Positions 17,671 to 26,504 of a DNA stretch of 64,000 nt are shown here, piece by piece (the first letter of the stretch is position 1; every line of letters starts with the position of its first letter). Made by a program: the position numbers and the translations under genes. The DNA is from Bacteroidota bacterium. GTDB lineage: Bacteria > Bacteroidota > Bacteroidia > Chitinophagales > Chitinophagaceae. The DNA lies in NCBI GenBank assembly GCA_005884665.1, contig VBAT01000006.1:21521-85520 (forward strand), given 5' to 3'. The notes under the pieces are model-generated. The model did not search any database. It was given only the letters and a program-made list of their open reading frames with translations, and had not been told where the DNA came from.

Positions 17671-20600
17671 TCAAAACCTGAAACCCATCGTGAAATTCGG
17701 ATACCAACCTTCGACAGAAAAGCCAGCAACCAACTGCAAAACTACTAATTGTGCCGGAGCAAAATAAAATCCTCCACCGATCCCGTTATGCCATTTGTGG
17801 GAATCTTCATTTTTTTCCCAAACCCGGCCAATATCATAGAAACCGGTGAAGCCGAACTGCCCGGGCAGGATATAACTGGCAAACTCGGCCAGCTTGATTC
17901 TTAATTCGAGGTTGTTATAGATAGAGTGCTGTCCAGCAAACCGGTATTGGCGATAACCCTGCAAATTTTGATGACCGCCCAGGAATAATGACTGGTAAAA
18001 AGTTGTATTGCCCAGTGTAATACCTCCGCCTAATCTTTCACTCAGCACGATGGTTTGAGAAAGGTTCAGTGATTTATACAGTGCTATTTCTGGAATAATC
18101 TGGATAAATGATTTGGAATAGCTATTCAGCCCCATATATCCCTGTACAAGTATATGCACATAAGAACCCCAGCCTGGCAGCAGCGGATGGTTTTTCCGGT
18201 TCCTAATGAAATTGATGACAAGACCCAGGTGCGTCCTGGCTTTATCAAGGGTACTACTATCATAAGAACCGATAAGCGAGGGATCAGAGGTAAGTCTGCC
18301 TTTGTTTTCCTCCTGATCGTACGAGTAATGCTGCAGTGAAGGACCGATGCTGAAAAATGAATTCTTATCACCTCGCCACCTGACTGCCGGGTCAGCCTGG
18401 TAAATGGTGAACCGGGCCCGGTAGTATTTTTTATAATTTTCGGTTTTCTCGAATTCGGTTTCATTGCCGCGTCCAAAAAAATTCTGCGTGTTATTCGGGG
18501 CCCTTGCGACCAATTGCATGATAAAATCGGGCTTGCCATTATAGCCAAGCCATTCGCCATGATAATTGAAGCGATAGGCCCTGGTAGAAAAAGAATGAGC
18601 AAAGCCAGCCTGCTGGACACTTGCATAAGGCAGCTTCCTGAATCCCTGGTGTGTATGTTTGAAACTTAATCCAAAAAGCAAGCCATCATCGGGGTTCAGC
18701 CCAACCAGCAGCATGGGCACGGTAACATTATACCGGCGCGTAGGTAAAATGGCTGTATTGGCGCTGTCATTCGATAAATGTTTTTTGATCTTATAACTCA
18801 TCCCGTCAAAAAAAACATTTGTCTCTTTGCCATAAACATGCATCTTCCTGCCAGCCTTGATCACGTTATAATCTTTTTTACCCTCACCGCCGACAATCCT
18901 GAATTTAATAGAAGTTTGTTGGGTATTCACCACTACACTATCATCTCCGCGACCAATAAAGAGTCTTATTTCTTTGGTAACGGAGGGAGTAAAGACTTTT
19001 GAATATAATTGTTCTTTTACTTTTCTTTCTTTCGTGAGTTTATGGATCGTCAGTAAAACCCCGCCGCCCGTCGCGTCGCTGATCTCCACCAGCTCATTCT
19101 TATCTGATACACGTATGTCGGCGATCTTGTTGATGAAGAAATAATATTTTTCGGCTGCGTCAGCAAGATGATCACGGCGCTTTTTCATTTTATTAAGCAG
19201 GTCATCATGTCTCAGGCGATAGGATTCCGGTGGAAGTTTGCTCAGGCCAGTTTCCAATACACTGTCAGTTAGCGCTGCTGAGAATTCATGAGATATTTTG
19301 ATCCAGGTTTCATGATCCAGTTGATTGAGAAACCTGTTGTCAAGAGTTTGCCCGTTCAAAAAGAATTCATTGGTTTTCTTGAAATCCGCGCGGAAACCTC
19401 TCAGGAAAGGAGCAATCGCCCGCGTAGATGCGATCCGCGGAAGAAATCCTCCATTCCGGTAAAAAGCCTGGTCGCGGTCACGCGGTATCGCGATATATTT
19501 TTTCTCACTTCCTTTTTTCTCATCATACCAACGCCACTGGTCATCGTGACGGTCCCAGTCACCAAGATAGAGATCGAGCAACCGGGCTCTGAAAAAAGCG
19601 ACACTATCAACGCTGTTATCGTTGTCCTGGTTCAACTTCTGGAGCATTTCCGGGGTATTGTCTGAATTACCGAAGGGCTCCCGTTCTTCAAGCAGGCAGA
19701 GCCTGTTGGCAAACGTTTTTTGATAAATGCCCAGTTGTTTATCGGGCGCTACGTAACCAATCACCGGATTTGCATGAGGCACACGAACTGCATTGGCAAG
19801 AATCGGCACGACGAGCGGACCGTAAGGATGTTGAGCAGACATGGCATCTCTTGCGATATCCCTGGCAAATGTTTCTCTCAGTCCCTCGGGGAGCAGGACA
19901 TCCGGAAACTTTTCGATGCTTCTTAACACCCATTCTTTTCCATCCTTATCTTTTAACCGCAACGACAATGTCTGGTGCCCGCCTCCACGTTTATAGGGTG
20001 TCAGCCCGCCTTTTAATTCTGAGATCCTGATTACTGGCAATTTGGTAGGTACTCCCCATTCCTTACGATACCCTTCGCCGAATATGTTCCTGTGCAAACC
20101 GCTAACATGATCATAAGGAGCATAGGCGCTCACTTCAATGCTGTCTTTTGTTATGGCCTCATAGGATGCTTCTTCCTGCGTTTTCAGGTCCTGGTAAGGG
20201 TGAGTGTAAGAAAATGCAATTTTCGCCCCGGCTTCCCCGTAAGTGTAGTAGTCGAATTTGGTATCATTGTTAGGTAACAGGTCAATCGTCACATAACCCT
20301 GTTGAGCTTGCGCAAAAACTGAACTCTTCCTGCGTAGCGCACTGCTTGCCTGCGAGCCACTACCGCTGACGATTTGCAGATGGTTGCTTTTGATGAGTTG
20401 CAAACCCTGTTCGTGTCCGGCTGCATAGGTAAGATTGGGAAAACTCCCAAAGACATTATTTACTTTCCTGATCATCTCCTTATACAAAGGATGATGAAGA
20501 TCCTCCGGGCTTGTAAATGACCTGCGAAGCAGCGGATAGAGTGACCCTACGACAGGCAATGGAATATATAAGTTCTTATTCAGTGCAGTAAAAGGAAAAA

Positions 20601-21270
20601 TATGATCCTTCCAGGTAAAATTGCCTCCGCGGATACCATACGATTGGAACGGATGATGTGAAGCAAGGATGATTACTTTAAACCTGTTTTTGAAAAAGAG
20701 ATCGTCGAGTTTTGCAGCTACTTCTTCTTTGGTTGTACAATCGCAGTCTGCTTCGAAATTGAGTTTACTGTAAGGGAATAACCACCACTCTGAGTCAAAC
20801 ACAATAATTACGAGCTGGTCATTGATGTTAATTTCCACGGGATCGGGACAACCATTAGCCGGCACCAACTGGAGCAAAGGATCGTTTTGTCCGCGCAAAT
20901 ATTCCCATTGTTTCCTGACGGAAGACAAACCATTCCTGCCTGAATTGTCCCAGTCCCTGTTACCAGGAATAAAATATACCGGGGCGCCTTTGCTGCGCAT
21001 CGGCTGGTATTGGGATTGCAATACCTGTTTCTCCATTATGCTGTCACCGGAGAACGAAAGCCCGCGGGGAAAAATATTGTTTCCGAGAAATAGTACAGTA
21101 GTTTGGCCGGAGATGATCCGCGATGCAGCATCAGAGATCACAGCCTGTTGTTGCTTATTGATAAAACCTGCATCGCCAATGAGAATGATCCGATGTCGTA
21201 TGCTGTCCTGGCCGGCCGCAAAGCCTTCCAACAGGAATAGCGGTATAAGGCCAATCCAAAACTTTCGCAT
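17671..21270 (-). CDS. Metallophosphoesterase / kinase-like / Omp85-like barrel fusion
   Basis: A 1199-residue exported protein with a signal peptide (residues 1-20). Residues 25-340 are a calcineurin-like phosphoesterase domain: GDAG (32-35), GNNIFPRG (63-70), PGNRDW (102-107), SHHPF (204-208) and GHEQ (285-288). Several metal or catalytic positions differ from the usual GDN, GNHD and GHEH. Residues 395-640 form a second domain with a glycine-rich stretch (GGGHQTLSLRL), LRSIEK, DWDRHDDQ (571-578) and RDRDQAF (597-603), a kinase-like set. Residues 845-1199 are a C-terminal beta-barrel with LGGHQNLQGYRQYRF (1097-1111), like the Omp85 surface-antigen domain, ending in aromatic FRF. It is 18 bases after the SdiA-regulated-like gene in the ppk1 operon. 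The protein is probably anchored in the outer membrane. Confidence 0.85.
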   Translation of the reverse strand: MRKFWIGLIPLFLLEGFAAGQDSIRHRIILIGDAGFINKQQQAVISDAASRIISGQTTVLFLGNNIFPRGLSFSGDSIMEKQVLQSQYQPMRSKGAPVYFIPGNRDWDNSGRNGLSSVRKQWEYLRGQNDPLLQLVPANGCPDPVEININDQLVIIVFDSEWWLFPYSKLNFEADCDCTTKEEVAAKLDDLFFKNRFKVIILASHHPFQSYGIRGGNFTWKDHIFPFTALNKNLYIPLPVVGSLYPLLRRSFTSPEDLHHPLYKEMIRKVNNVFGSFPNLTYAAGHEQGLQLIKSNHLQIVSGSGSQASSALRRKSSVFAQAQQGYVTIDLLPNNDTKFDYYTYGEAGAKIAFSYTHPYQDLKTQEEASYEAITKDSIEVSAYAPYDHVSGLHRNIFGEGYRKEWGVPTKLPVIRISELKGGLTPYKRGGGHQTLSLRLKDKDGKEWVLRSIEKFPDVLLPEGLRETFARDIARDAMSAQHPYGPLVVPILANAVRVPHANPVIGYVAPDKQLGIYQKTFANRLCLLEEREPFGNSDNTPEMLQKLNQDNDNSVDSVAFFRARLLDLYLGDWDRHDDQWRWYDEKKGSEKKYIAIPRDRDQAFYRNGGFLPRIASTRAIAPFLRGFRADFKKTNEFFLNGQTLDNRFLNQLDHETWIKISHEFSAALTDSVLETGLSKLPPESYRLRHDDLLNKMKKRRDHLADAAEKYYFFINKIADIRVSDKNELVEISDATGGGVLLTIHKLTKERKVKEQLYSKVFTPSVTKEIRLFIGRGDDSVVVNTQQTSIKFRIVGGEGKKDYNVIKAGRKMHVYGKETNVFFDGMSYKIKKHLSNDSANTAILPTRRYNVTVPMLLVGLNPDDGLLFGLSFKHTHQGFRKLPYASVQQAGFAHSFSTRAYRFNYHGEWLGYNGKPDFIMQLVARAPNNTQNFFGRGNETEFEKTENYKKYYRARFTIYQADPAVRWRGDKNSFFSIGPSLQHYSYDQEENKGRLTSDPSLIGSYDSSTLDKARTHLGLVINFIRNRKNHPLLPGWGSYVHILVQGYMGLNSYSKSFIQIIPEIALYKSLNLSQTIVLSERLGGGITLGNTTFYQSLFLGGHQNLQGYRQYRFAGQHSIYNNLELRIKLAEFASYILPGQFGFTGFYDIGRVWEKNEDSHKWHNGIGGGFYFAPAQLVVLQLVAGFSVEGWYPNFTMGFRF

Positions 21271-21288
21271 AAACAGTTTTTAAAGCCC

Positions 21289-22134
21289 TTATTTTTTGAA
21301 AACGAACTTAAGCACATTCCCGTCTGACAATTCATCTCCTTCATTGGAAATATACAGATTATTTTCGTTGTCAAATGCAATACCCTCAGGTTGCCGGAAC
21401 ACGGAAGGGTCCAAAGGATACACTTCTTTCACATTCCAGTCCTTGTCTGCGATAACGAGCATTTTGTTGACCGCGGAAACGATAAACCATTGGCCGGTTG
21501 CCGGGCTTCTGCCTAACGCGGAAGGATGGAATTTGAATTTATCTTCGCCTGTCAGTTTTTCGATAGTCTTTACGCTGAGAGTGGCGCTTGCACCTTTTGT
21601 AAGACTACCATCAGGCTGCATGGATAACATATACGCAGTTATCGCTTTTGTAGTTTCATCGTCTCCACAGTGTTTGCATAATATCCAAAGCTGGTTATTT
21701 TTTTCATCAGCATACATCCCTTCGAATTCTCCTTCCGGTAGCAACCCTTTCCATTCTTTTGTATCAGTTATTTCGTCACGGGATCTTTCTGTGAAAGGAA
21801 AGGTGAATATTTTGCCATCACTTTTCAGAATGATAACCTGGTCATTCAGGATGGCCATATCTTCATAGTCGCCGGCCTTCGCAAATTTGGAAGAGGAAGC
21901 TTTTTTATCCCCCGGGTGCAGGTAATACAACCGTCCCTGTTCGTCCTGCTCGGCATATAAAGTGTCTTTATTCCCCTTGTAAAAACTGATGCCCGATATC
22001 TCATGCAATGATTCGGGCATAACAAATTTTTTTGGTTTGTTTAAATCATAACCCGCCGGGCTTTTGTATTCCTTTTTTTGTCCCGAACAGGACAAACCAA
22101 CTATGAGCAAGGCCAGTAGATAATTCTTATTCAT
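21289..22134 (-). CDS. SdiA-regulated-like beta-propeller lipoprotein
   Basis: A 281-residue lipoprotein: signal peptide with lipobox LSC at residues 14-16. Residues about 35-280 look like a six-bladed propeller of the SdiA-regulated (YjiK) family, with the typical LHEISGISF start, EFEGMYAD, and the late QPEGIAFDNENNLYISNEG segment. Function in the family is unknown. The gene overlaps the 3' end of ppk1 by 8 bases, so translation is probably coupled. Location next to polyphosphate kinase and a phosphoesterase suggests a role in envelope phosphate handling, which is inference only. Confidence 0.82.
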   Translation of the reverse strand: MNKNYLLALLIVGLSCSGQKKEYKSPAGYDLNKPKKFVMPESLHEISGISFYKGNKDTLYAEQDEQGRLYYLHPGDKKASSSKFAKAGDYEDMAILNDQVIILKSDGKIFTFPFTERSRDEITDTKEWKGLLPEGEFEGMYADEKNNQLWILCKHCGDDETTKAITAYMLSMQPDGSLTKGASATLSVKTIEKLTGEDKFKFHPSALGRSPATGQWFIVSAVNKMLVIADKDWNVKEVYPLDPSVFRQPEGIAFDNENNLYISNEGDELSDGNVLKFVFKK

Positions 22135-24139
22135 GACGCTTCAACATTTGATAAATAATTTCCTGCGATCTTATTTTTTCTTCCGCGGTGGCGACGATGG
22201 CGTCATTGGATTGTTCAGTGATATTTACTGCGGCAACAGTATCTTTTAATTGTATCGTAATAATTTCTTGCAATTCCTTTTTGATCGCTTCATCGTAGAT
22301 CGGGAAGCAAACTTCGATGCGGCGATAGATATTCCGGTTCATCCAGTCGGCGCTGCCGGCATACATTTCTTCCTGCCCGTTATTGTGAAACCAGAATAGT
22401 CGCCCGTGTTCGAGATACCGGTCCACGATCCGCTTGGCGGTGATATTTTCACTCATACCTGTGACACCGGGAATTATCCTGCAGATGCCTCGTATGAGCA
22501 GGTTAATGGTTACACCCGCGTTGGAAGCCTCATACAACTTATTGATCAACAGTTTTTCTTCCAAATTGTTCAGCTTTATCGTAATAACTGCTTTTAATCC
22601 CTGTTGCGCAAATCGTATCTCCCGGTCGATCATCTCGAAGAAACGTTGCTGCAGGTTAAACTGGGCCACCAACAAATGCTTAAATGCAATATCGTGGTGC
22701 CTGGCAGATTTTTTTCGCTTGGCAAGATAAATAAACAGCAACTCCAGTTCCCTCAGCATTTCCTTATTCGCCGTCATCAGGATATGATCCGTATAAAATC
22801 GGGCTGTGCTTTCGTTGAAATTGCCGGTAGCCAGCAACCCATAGTATTTTGTACGTTTATCCTTTTTCTTTTTGACCAGGGCGACCTTAGCGTGGACCTT
22901 CAACCCGGGTATGCTGTAAATGATCCTGACACCGGCTTCTTTCATTTTTTTTGCCCAGCGTATATTGTTTGCTTCATCAAATCTTGCTTTTAATTCAACA
23001 AATACTGTCACGCCTTTACCATTTTTTGCGGCGCTGATCAGTGCATTGGCAATTCTCGAATCACCGGCGACGCGGTACAGCGTTACATAAATTTCCTCGA
23101 CATCCCGGTCGATAGCCGCTTCATTGAAGAAGCGAAGCACCAATTCATAATCCTGGTAGGGTGTATGCAGCATTATATCGTTTACCGCGATCTCACTGAA
23201 CACTCTTTGCGCACCATTGATCTTCTTCCGGGCAGGAGGCCATTTGGGATAAGCCAGATCGGGGTCTTTTAAAGGGAAGCCGGAAAGATCTTTCAAATTA
23301 TGATACATTCCGCCTTCGACGACAGAGGCATTGGCTAAATTAAAAGCCGCGATAAGTTGTGTTAGTAAATGTTCCGGCATGCCCGGAGAATACAGGAAAC
23401 GGGTAGCGAAACCCTGGTCTCGCTTGACGATCTGCTTTTCAATTTTATCAGCGATATCACCTTCGTATTCATCCTGCAGATCCAGTTCCGCATCTCTTGT
23501 GATCTTGAAGCTATAAGCTCCCTTTACCGCTGCACCTGGAAAAATAAAGGGAAGATTTTCTTTAATGATATCATCAATAAAAACGATATAACGGATGCCA
23601 TTGGTTTGGGTATCGAAAAAACGAGGGAGTTGATCGGAAGGAATATTAATGATGAATGTTCTTTCTTCTTCTTTCTCCTCCAGCACGGCCGCGATATATA
23701 ATTTATTGCTTTCCGGGAAAAAATCACCGGCGCCCGAAACTCGTATAGGCTGCAGAAAAGCCAGCAGTTGCGAAAGAAAGTATTCCTGTGTAGTTCGTTT
23801 AATACTTTCGGGAATAGGCTCCTTATAAATGAGGTGGACAGCTTTTTCTTTTAATAAAGGAATCAACTGGCGGGTCAGTATATCTCCATATTTCTCCAAC
23901 TGTTGTTGCACTTTTCCCGTGGCTTCCTGCAATGGTGTCCCTGCATCTCCTTTTTTTATTTTCTGTAAAGCCGTCAGTGCGGGGATTCGTACCCGGTAAA
24001 ACTCGTCGAGATTGGAAGAATAGATAGAAAGGAAATTTATCCTCTCCAGTAAAGGAACATCTTCCTTGGCTGCCTCGAGCAAGACTCTCTCGTTAAAGGA
24101 AAGCCAGCTAATATCCCTGTCGAAATAACTATACTCCAC
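22127..24139 (-). CDS. ppk1: Polyphosphate kinase 1
   Basis: A 670-residue PPK1. It reversibly polymerises the gamma phosphate of ATP into inorganic polyphosphate. The N-terminal domain begins with the canonical FDRDISWLSFNERVLLEA, then SNLDEFYRVRIP. The two phospholipase-D-like C-terminal domains carry the autophosphorylated His segment (LKVHAKVALV) and ATGNFNESTARFYTDH. The late GICRIIPGVTGMSENI and AGSADWMNRN segments are also typical. Length is slightly below the usual 690. It lies 20 bases after the HD/Pycsar-like gene and overlaps the next gene by 8 bases. No exopolyphosphatase gene is in the window. Confidence 0.95.
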   Translation of the reverse strand: MEYSYFDRDISWLSFNERVLLEAAKEDVPLLERINFLSIYSSNLDEFYRVRIPALTALQKIKKGDAGTPLQEATGKVQQQLEKYGDILTRQLIPLLKEKAVHLIYKEPIPESIKRTTQEYFLSQLLAFLQPIRVSGAGDFFPESNKLYIAAVLEEKEEERTFIINIPSDQLPRFFDTQTNGIRYIVFIDDIIKENLPFIFPGAAVKGAYSFKITRDAELDLQDEYEGDIADKIEKQIVKRDQGFATRFLYSPGMPEHLLTQLIAAFNLANASVVEGGMYHNLKDLSGFPLKDPDLAYPKWPPARKKINGAQRVFSEIAVNDIMLHTPYQDYELVLRFFNEAAIDRDVEEIYVTLYRVAGDSRIANALISAAKNGKGVTVFVELKARFDEANNIRWAKKMKEAGVRIIYSIPGLKVHAKVALVKKKKDKRTKYYGLLATGNFNESTARFYTDHILMTANKEMLRELELLFIYLAKRKKSARHHDIAFKHLLVAQFNLQQRFFEMIDREIRFAQQGLKAVITIKLNNLEEKLLINKLYEASNAGVTINLLIRGICRIIPGVTGMSENITAKRIVDRYLEHGRLFWFHNNGQEEMYAGSADWMNRNIYRRIEVCFPIYDEAIKKELQEIITIQLKDTVAAVNITEQSNDAIVATAEEKIRSQEIIYQMLKRHE

Positions 24140-24159
24140 GATCAGCTATTGAATAAAAA

Positions 24160-25440
24160 CTATTTTCCTGCAATGATGGTGGCTAATACAAAGGCGATCA
24201 CAGATGTGATCAGGCCATACATAAAAATATTGTAGGATATGCGCAGCAACCTGAATTTCCGGCCCAGCACCACACCCTGCGAATAAACGTCTTTAATCAG
24301 CGTACCATATAAAAAATCCCGGTCATTCATTACCTGTAACATGCCGGCTGTGTAGTCAGAAAGGTTCATCCGGTAAAAATTTCCAAAGAACAGGAGGTTT
24401 ACTTTTTTCTCGTCGAGATCCGCCTGGCTGAATTTCCCTCCGGGAAGACTGGGGCGGGTAGCGACGATCGAAAAAATAATGGTCATCACACAGGTGACCA
24501 GTATGAGATAAGTGGGATAGCGGAGGAAATCATATTCCTCCAACTTGCGCAGCAACAAGCTGATGATGGCGGAAAGAATGATCGAGTTCACCGTGATCAT
24601 AATATGTGCTTTGTTATCCGCCATATCGCTCAATCGCTGGTTGTTCCCGGAGGTTATCCTGAACATTGTCTCGATGCCTCTGTCAGGCCTGGCATTTTTT
24701 TCTACTTTTTTAGTCTTTTGAGGCTGGATTCCGGGGATAGCATTAATATTATCGGTAACCATTGGGATTACCGGCACCGCAGTGCTCTTCGCATCAGCCG
24801 TTTTTTGTCCGCCCTTCTCAGTGTTCTCTTTTTGGTTTTCTTTTTTATCAGCCACTTTGTTTTTCAATTTGTTCAGGATCTCCTGTTTTTGGTCGTTCAG
24901 CAATAACTGGCAGTAATCGGTGAAATAATGATGCATTTCAAACAGCTTGATGGTCCCTTTCCGCCAATCGTCCTTGCTGATATTAATAGCCTGTTTAGCT
25001 TCGGCTTCTTTACGCATTAGCTTATTGTTCTTCGGGAAATCGTCGGTTCCTAAATGAAACAGGTCTGCATCACAAACTATTTCCTCCAGCCTGTTTTTTG
25101 GAGTTTGGGGAATGCGGGTGGCAAGAATACAATTGATGACTGCCTGGATGGTTTCTTCGTCAGTGCCATTGAGGCGAAGGAAGGCCGAGGCCATTTCCGC
25201 ACTCTTGGCTTCATGGTTGGAAGGGTCGGCAAAATAACCCGCATCATGAAACCATGCCGCGGAGGTCACGATGAAGAAATCTTTTTCATTCAACTGGTAA
25301 TGATTCGCGATCTGGGATGCTGCTTTCACCACGCTTTGTGTATGCTCCAGGTTATGATAAATAAACGTCTTATCTTTTTGAGACTTGAAAAGGGACTGGA
25401 TATGATCCTGGATTTTTGTCGATAACTCCGGGTAGTTCAT
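24160..25440 (-). CDS. HD phosphohydrolase fused to Pycsar-type (DUF5706) membrane domain
   Basis: A 426-residue fusion. Residues 25-180 are an HD domain: HNLEHT (His29, His33), FHDAGY (His65-Asp66) and CDADLFHLG (Asp124 region), a metal-dependent phosphohydrolase set. A Lys/Glu-rich linker covers 185-250. Residues 253-426 match the effector domain of Pycsar antiphage systems (PycTM, DUF5706): GNNQRLSDMADNKAHIMI, then membrane helices at about 278-297, 308-326 and 404-424. No cyclic-nucleotide cyclase gene is adjacent, so this is not a standard Pycsar locus. It is the probable first or second gene of the ppk1 operon. Confidence 0.85.
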   Translation of the reverse strand: MNYPELSTKIQDHIQSLFKSQKDKTFIYHNLEHTQSVVKAASQIANHYQLNEKDFFIVTSAAWFHDAGYFADPSNHEAKSAEMASAFLRLNGTDEETIQAVINCILATRIPQTPKNRLEEIVCDADLFHLGTDDFPKNNKLMRKEAEAKQAINISKDDWRKGTIKLFEMHHYFTDYCQLLLNDQKQEILNKLKNKVADKKENQKENTEKGGQKTADAKSTAVPVIPMVTDNINAIPGIQPQKTKKVEKNARPDRGIETMFRITSGNNQRLSDMADNKAHIMITVNSIILSAIISLLLRKLEEYDFLRYPTYLILVTCVMTIIFSIVATRPSLPGGKFSQADLDEKKVNLLFFGNFYRMNLSDYTAGMLQVMNDRDFLYGTLIKDVYSQGVVLGRKFRLLRISYNIFMYGLITSVIAFVLATIIAGK

Positions 25441-25491
25441 CTGTGATTATTTGAACTCTAAATGTAACTAATGTCTACGTAATTCCCATTG

Positions 25492-26352
25492 CTATTTAAC
25501 GAGTTCGAGGTGCAAGACTCTTTTAATGACCACTGGGATTTCCGCATCGTAAGTGCTAAAGTCAGGGGACGAATTATACCTCATTCGAAGGTTCAGCAGG
25601 TTGATCATTTCGGCCTGAAGGATCATACCTGTATGATTGTCTAGCGTGGTGGTGATGATGAATCTTTCGACGCCCCAGAGCAGGTTGACTTTATCGCCAG
25701 AGCCTTTACGTACCATTTGAAAATTATTCGGCATTTCAAATGACTGTTTGCCTATCGTGTCAATGTAAGGTATGATGCCGGTGTAGTAAGGCGGTAGGAA
25801 AGATGTTTCTACGACTGTCGTTTTTTTATCTTTTATTAATAGCCGTTGTTTCACCTGTATACAATCTTCGCCATTTATTATTTGTTTGCCATCGGCGAAA
25901 TTTCCTTTTAACACAGAATCAAGGAAAGACAAATGCCGGGGATCCAGCTTATGAACATGCAATGCCGGTGATACGGCCACGTAAAATGTATTAAGGTCAG
26001 TGATCTCACCAGTCATTTCAGGGATTGACAGGGCTGGCAATTTCAACTGGCCGCCTGGCATTAGCGAGATCTTATAGGAAGGTACTTTTTGAGCTATGGA
26101 ATCCAGCTGGGCTGTTTCTTTGCCGACAACCTTTTTGCTTATCCATTTTATTTCTTCAACCAAATGCCCCGAATCGACTACGATGCTGTGATGAGAAACC
26201 GATATTGTTTTTGAATCTGGTTGGTTGTTACGGAATGATTCGGTGGTAAGCCGGTATTGAAAATGTTCGCCTTTTTTATAATGGCGGAATTCGATGGATT
26301 GGCTAAGGCCGGTAGATGGGATGATATAGATCAGCCATAGCAGTAATTTCAT
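25492..26352 (-). CDS. Exported protein of unknown function
   Basis: A 286-residue protein with a signal peptide (residues 1-17, cleavage after LSQ-like residues). The rest is predicted beta-rich, with repeated alternating hydrophobic strands and no metal or catalytic motif that I recognise; DUF6263-like architecture is a guess. It ends 51 bases before the HD/Pycsar-like start on the same strand, so it may be the first gene of the polyphosphate-kinase transcription unit. It is divergent from the cysteine desulfurase gene. Confidence 0.68.
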   Translation of the reverse strand: MKLLLWLIYIIPSTGLSQSIEFRHYKKGEHFQYRLTTESFRNNQPDSKTISVSHHSIVVDSGHLVEEIKWISKKVVGKETAQLDSIAQKVPSYKISLMPGGQLKLPALSIPEMTGEITDLNTFYVAVSPALHVHKLDPRHLSFLDSVLKGNFADGKQIINGEDCIQVKQRLLIKDKKTTVVETSFLPPYYTGIIPYIDTIGKQSFEMPNNFQMVRKGSGDKVNLLWGVERFIITTTLDNHTGMILQAEMINLLNLRMRYNSSPDFSTYDAEIPVVIKRVLHLELVK

Positions 26353-26484
26353 GACAGCTTATTGCCTATGAAGTTATGAAATTAACAAAACGATAGGGGA
26401 TTAGCTCATTAAAATCATAGACTACCATTTACCAAAAAATCGCTGCCATTCACTCAAAATCTTTCCAGCCCCGCAGGCATTGAT

Positions 26485-26492
26485 TATCTTTG
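26485..26492 (+). promoter_or_regulatory. Bacteroidota-type -7 box for cysteine desulfurase
   Basis: An exact TAnnTTTG match (TATCTTTG) 12 bases before the ATG at 26505. The transcription start would be within about 6 bases of the start codon. Confidence 0.4.
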
Positions 26493-26504
26493 CGACGTTA
26501 AAAA

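Noticed and set aside
24160-25440. Complete Pycsar antiphage system
   Set aside because: Only the effector-type membrane domain is present. No cyclase of the PycC type is adjacent, so a defence call is not supported.
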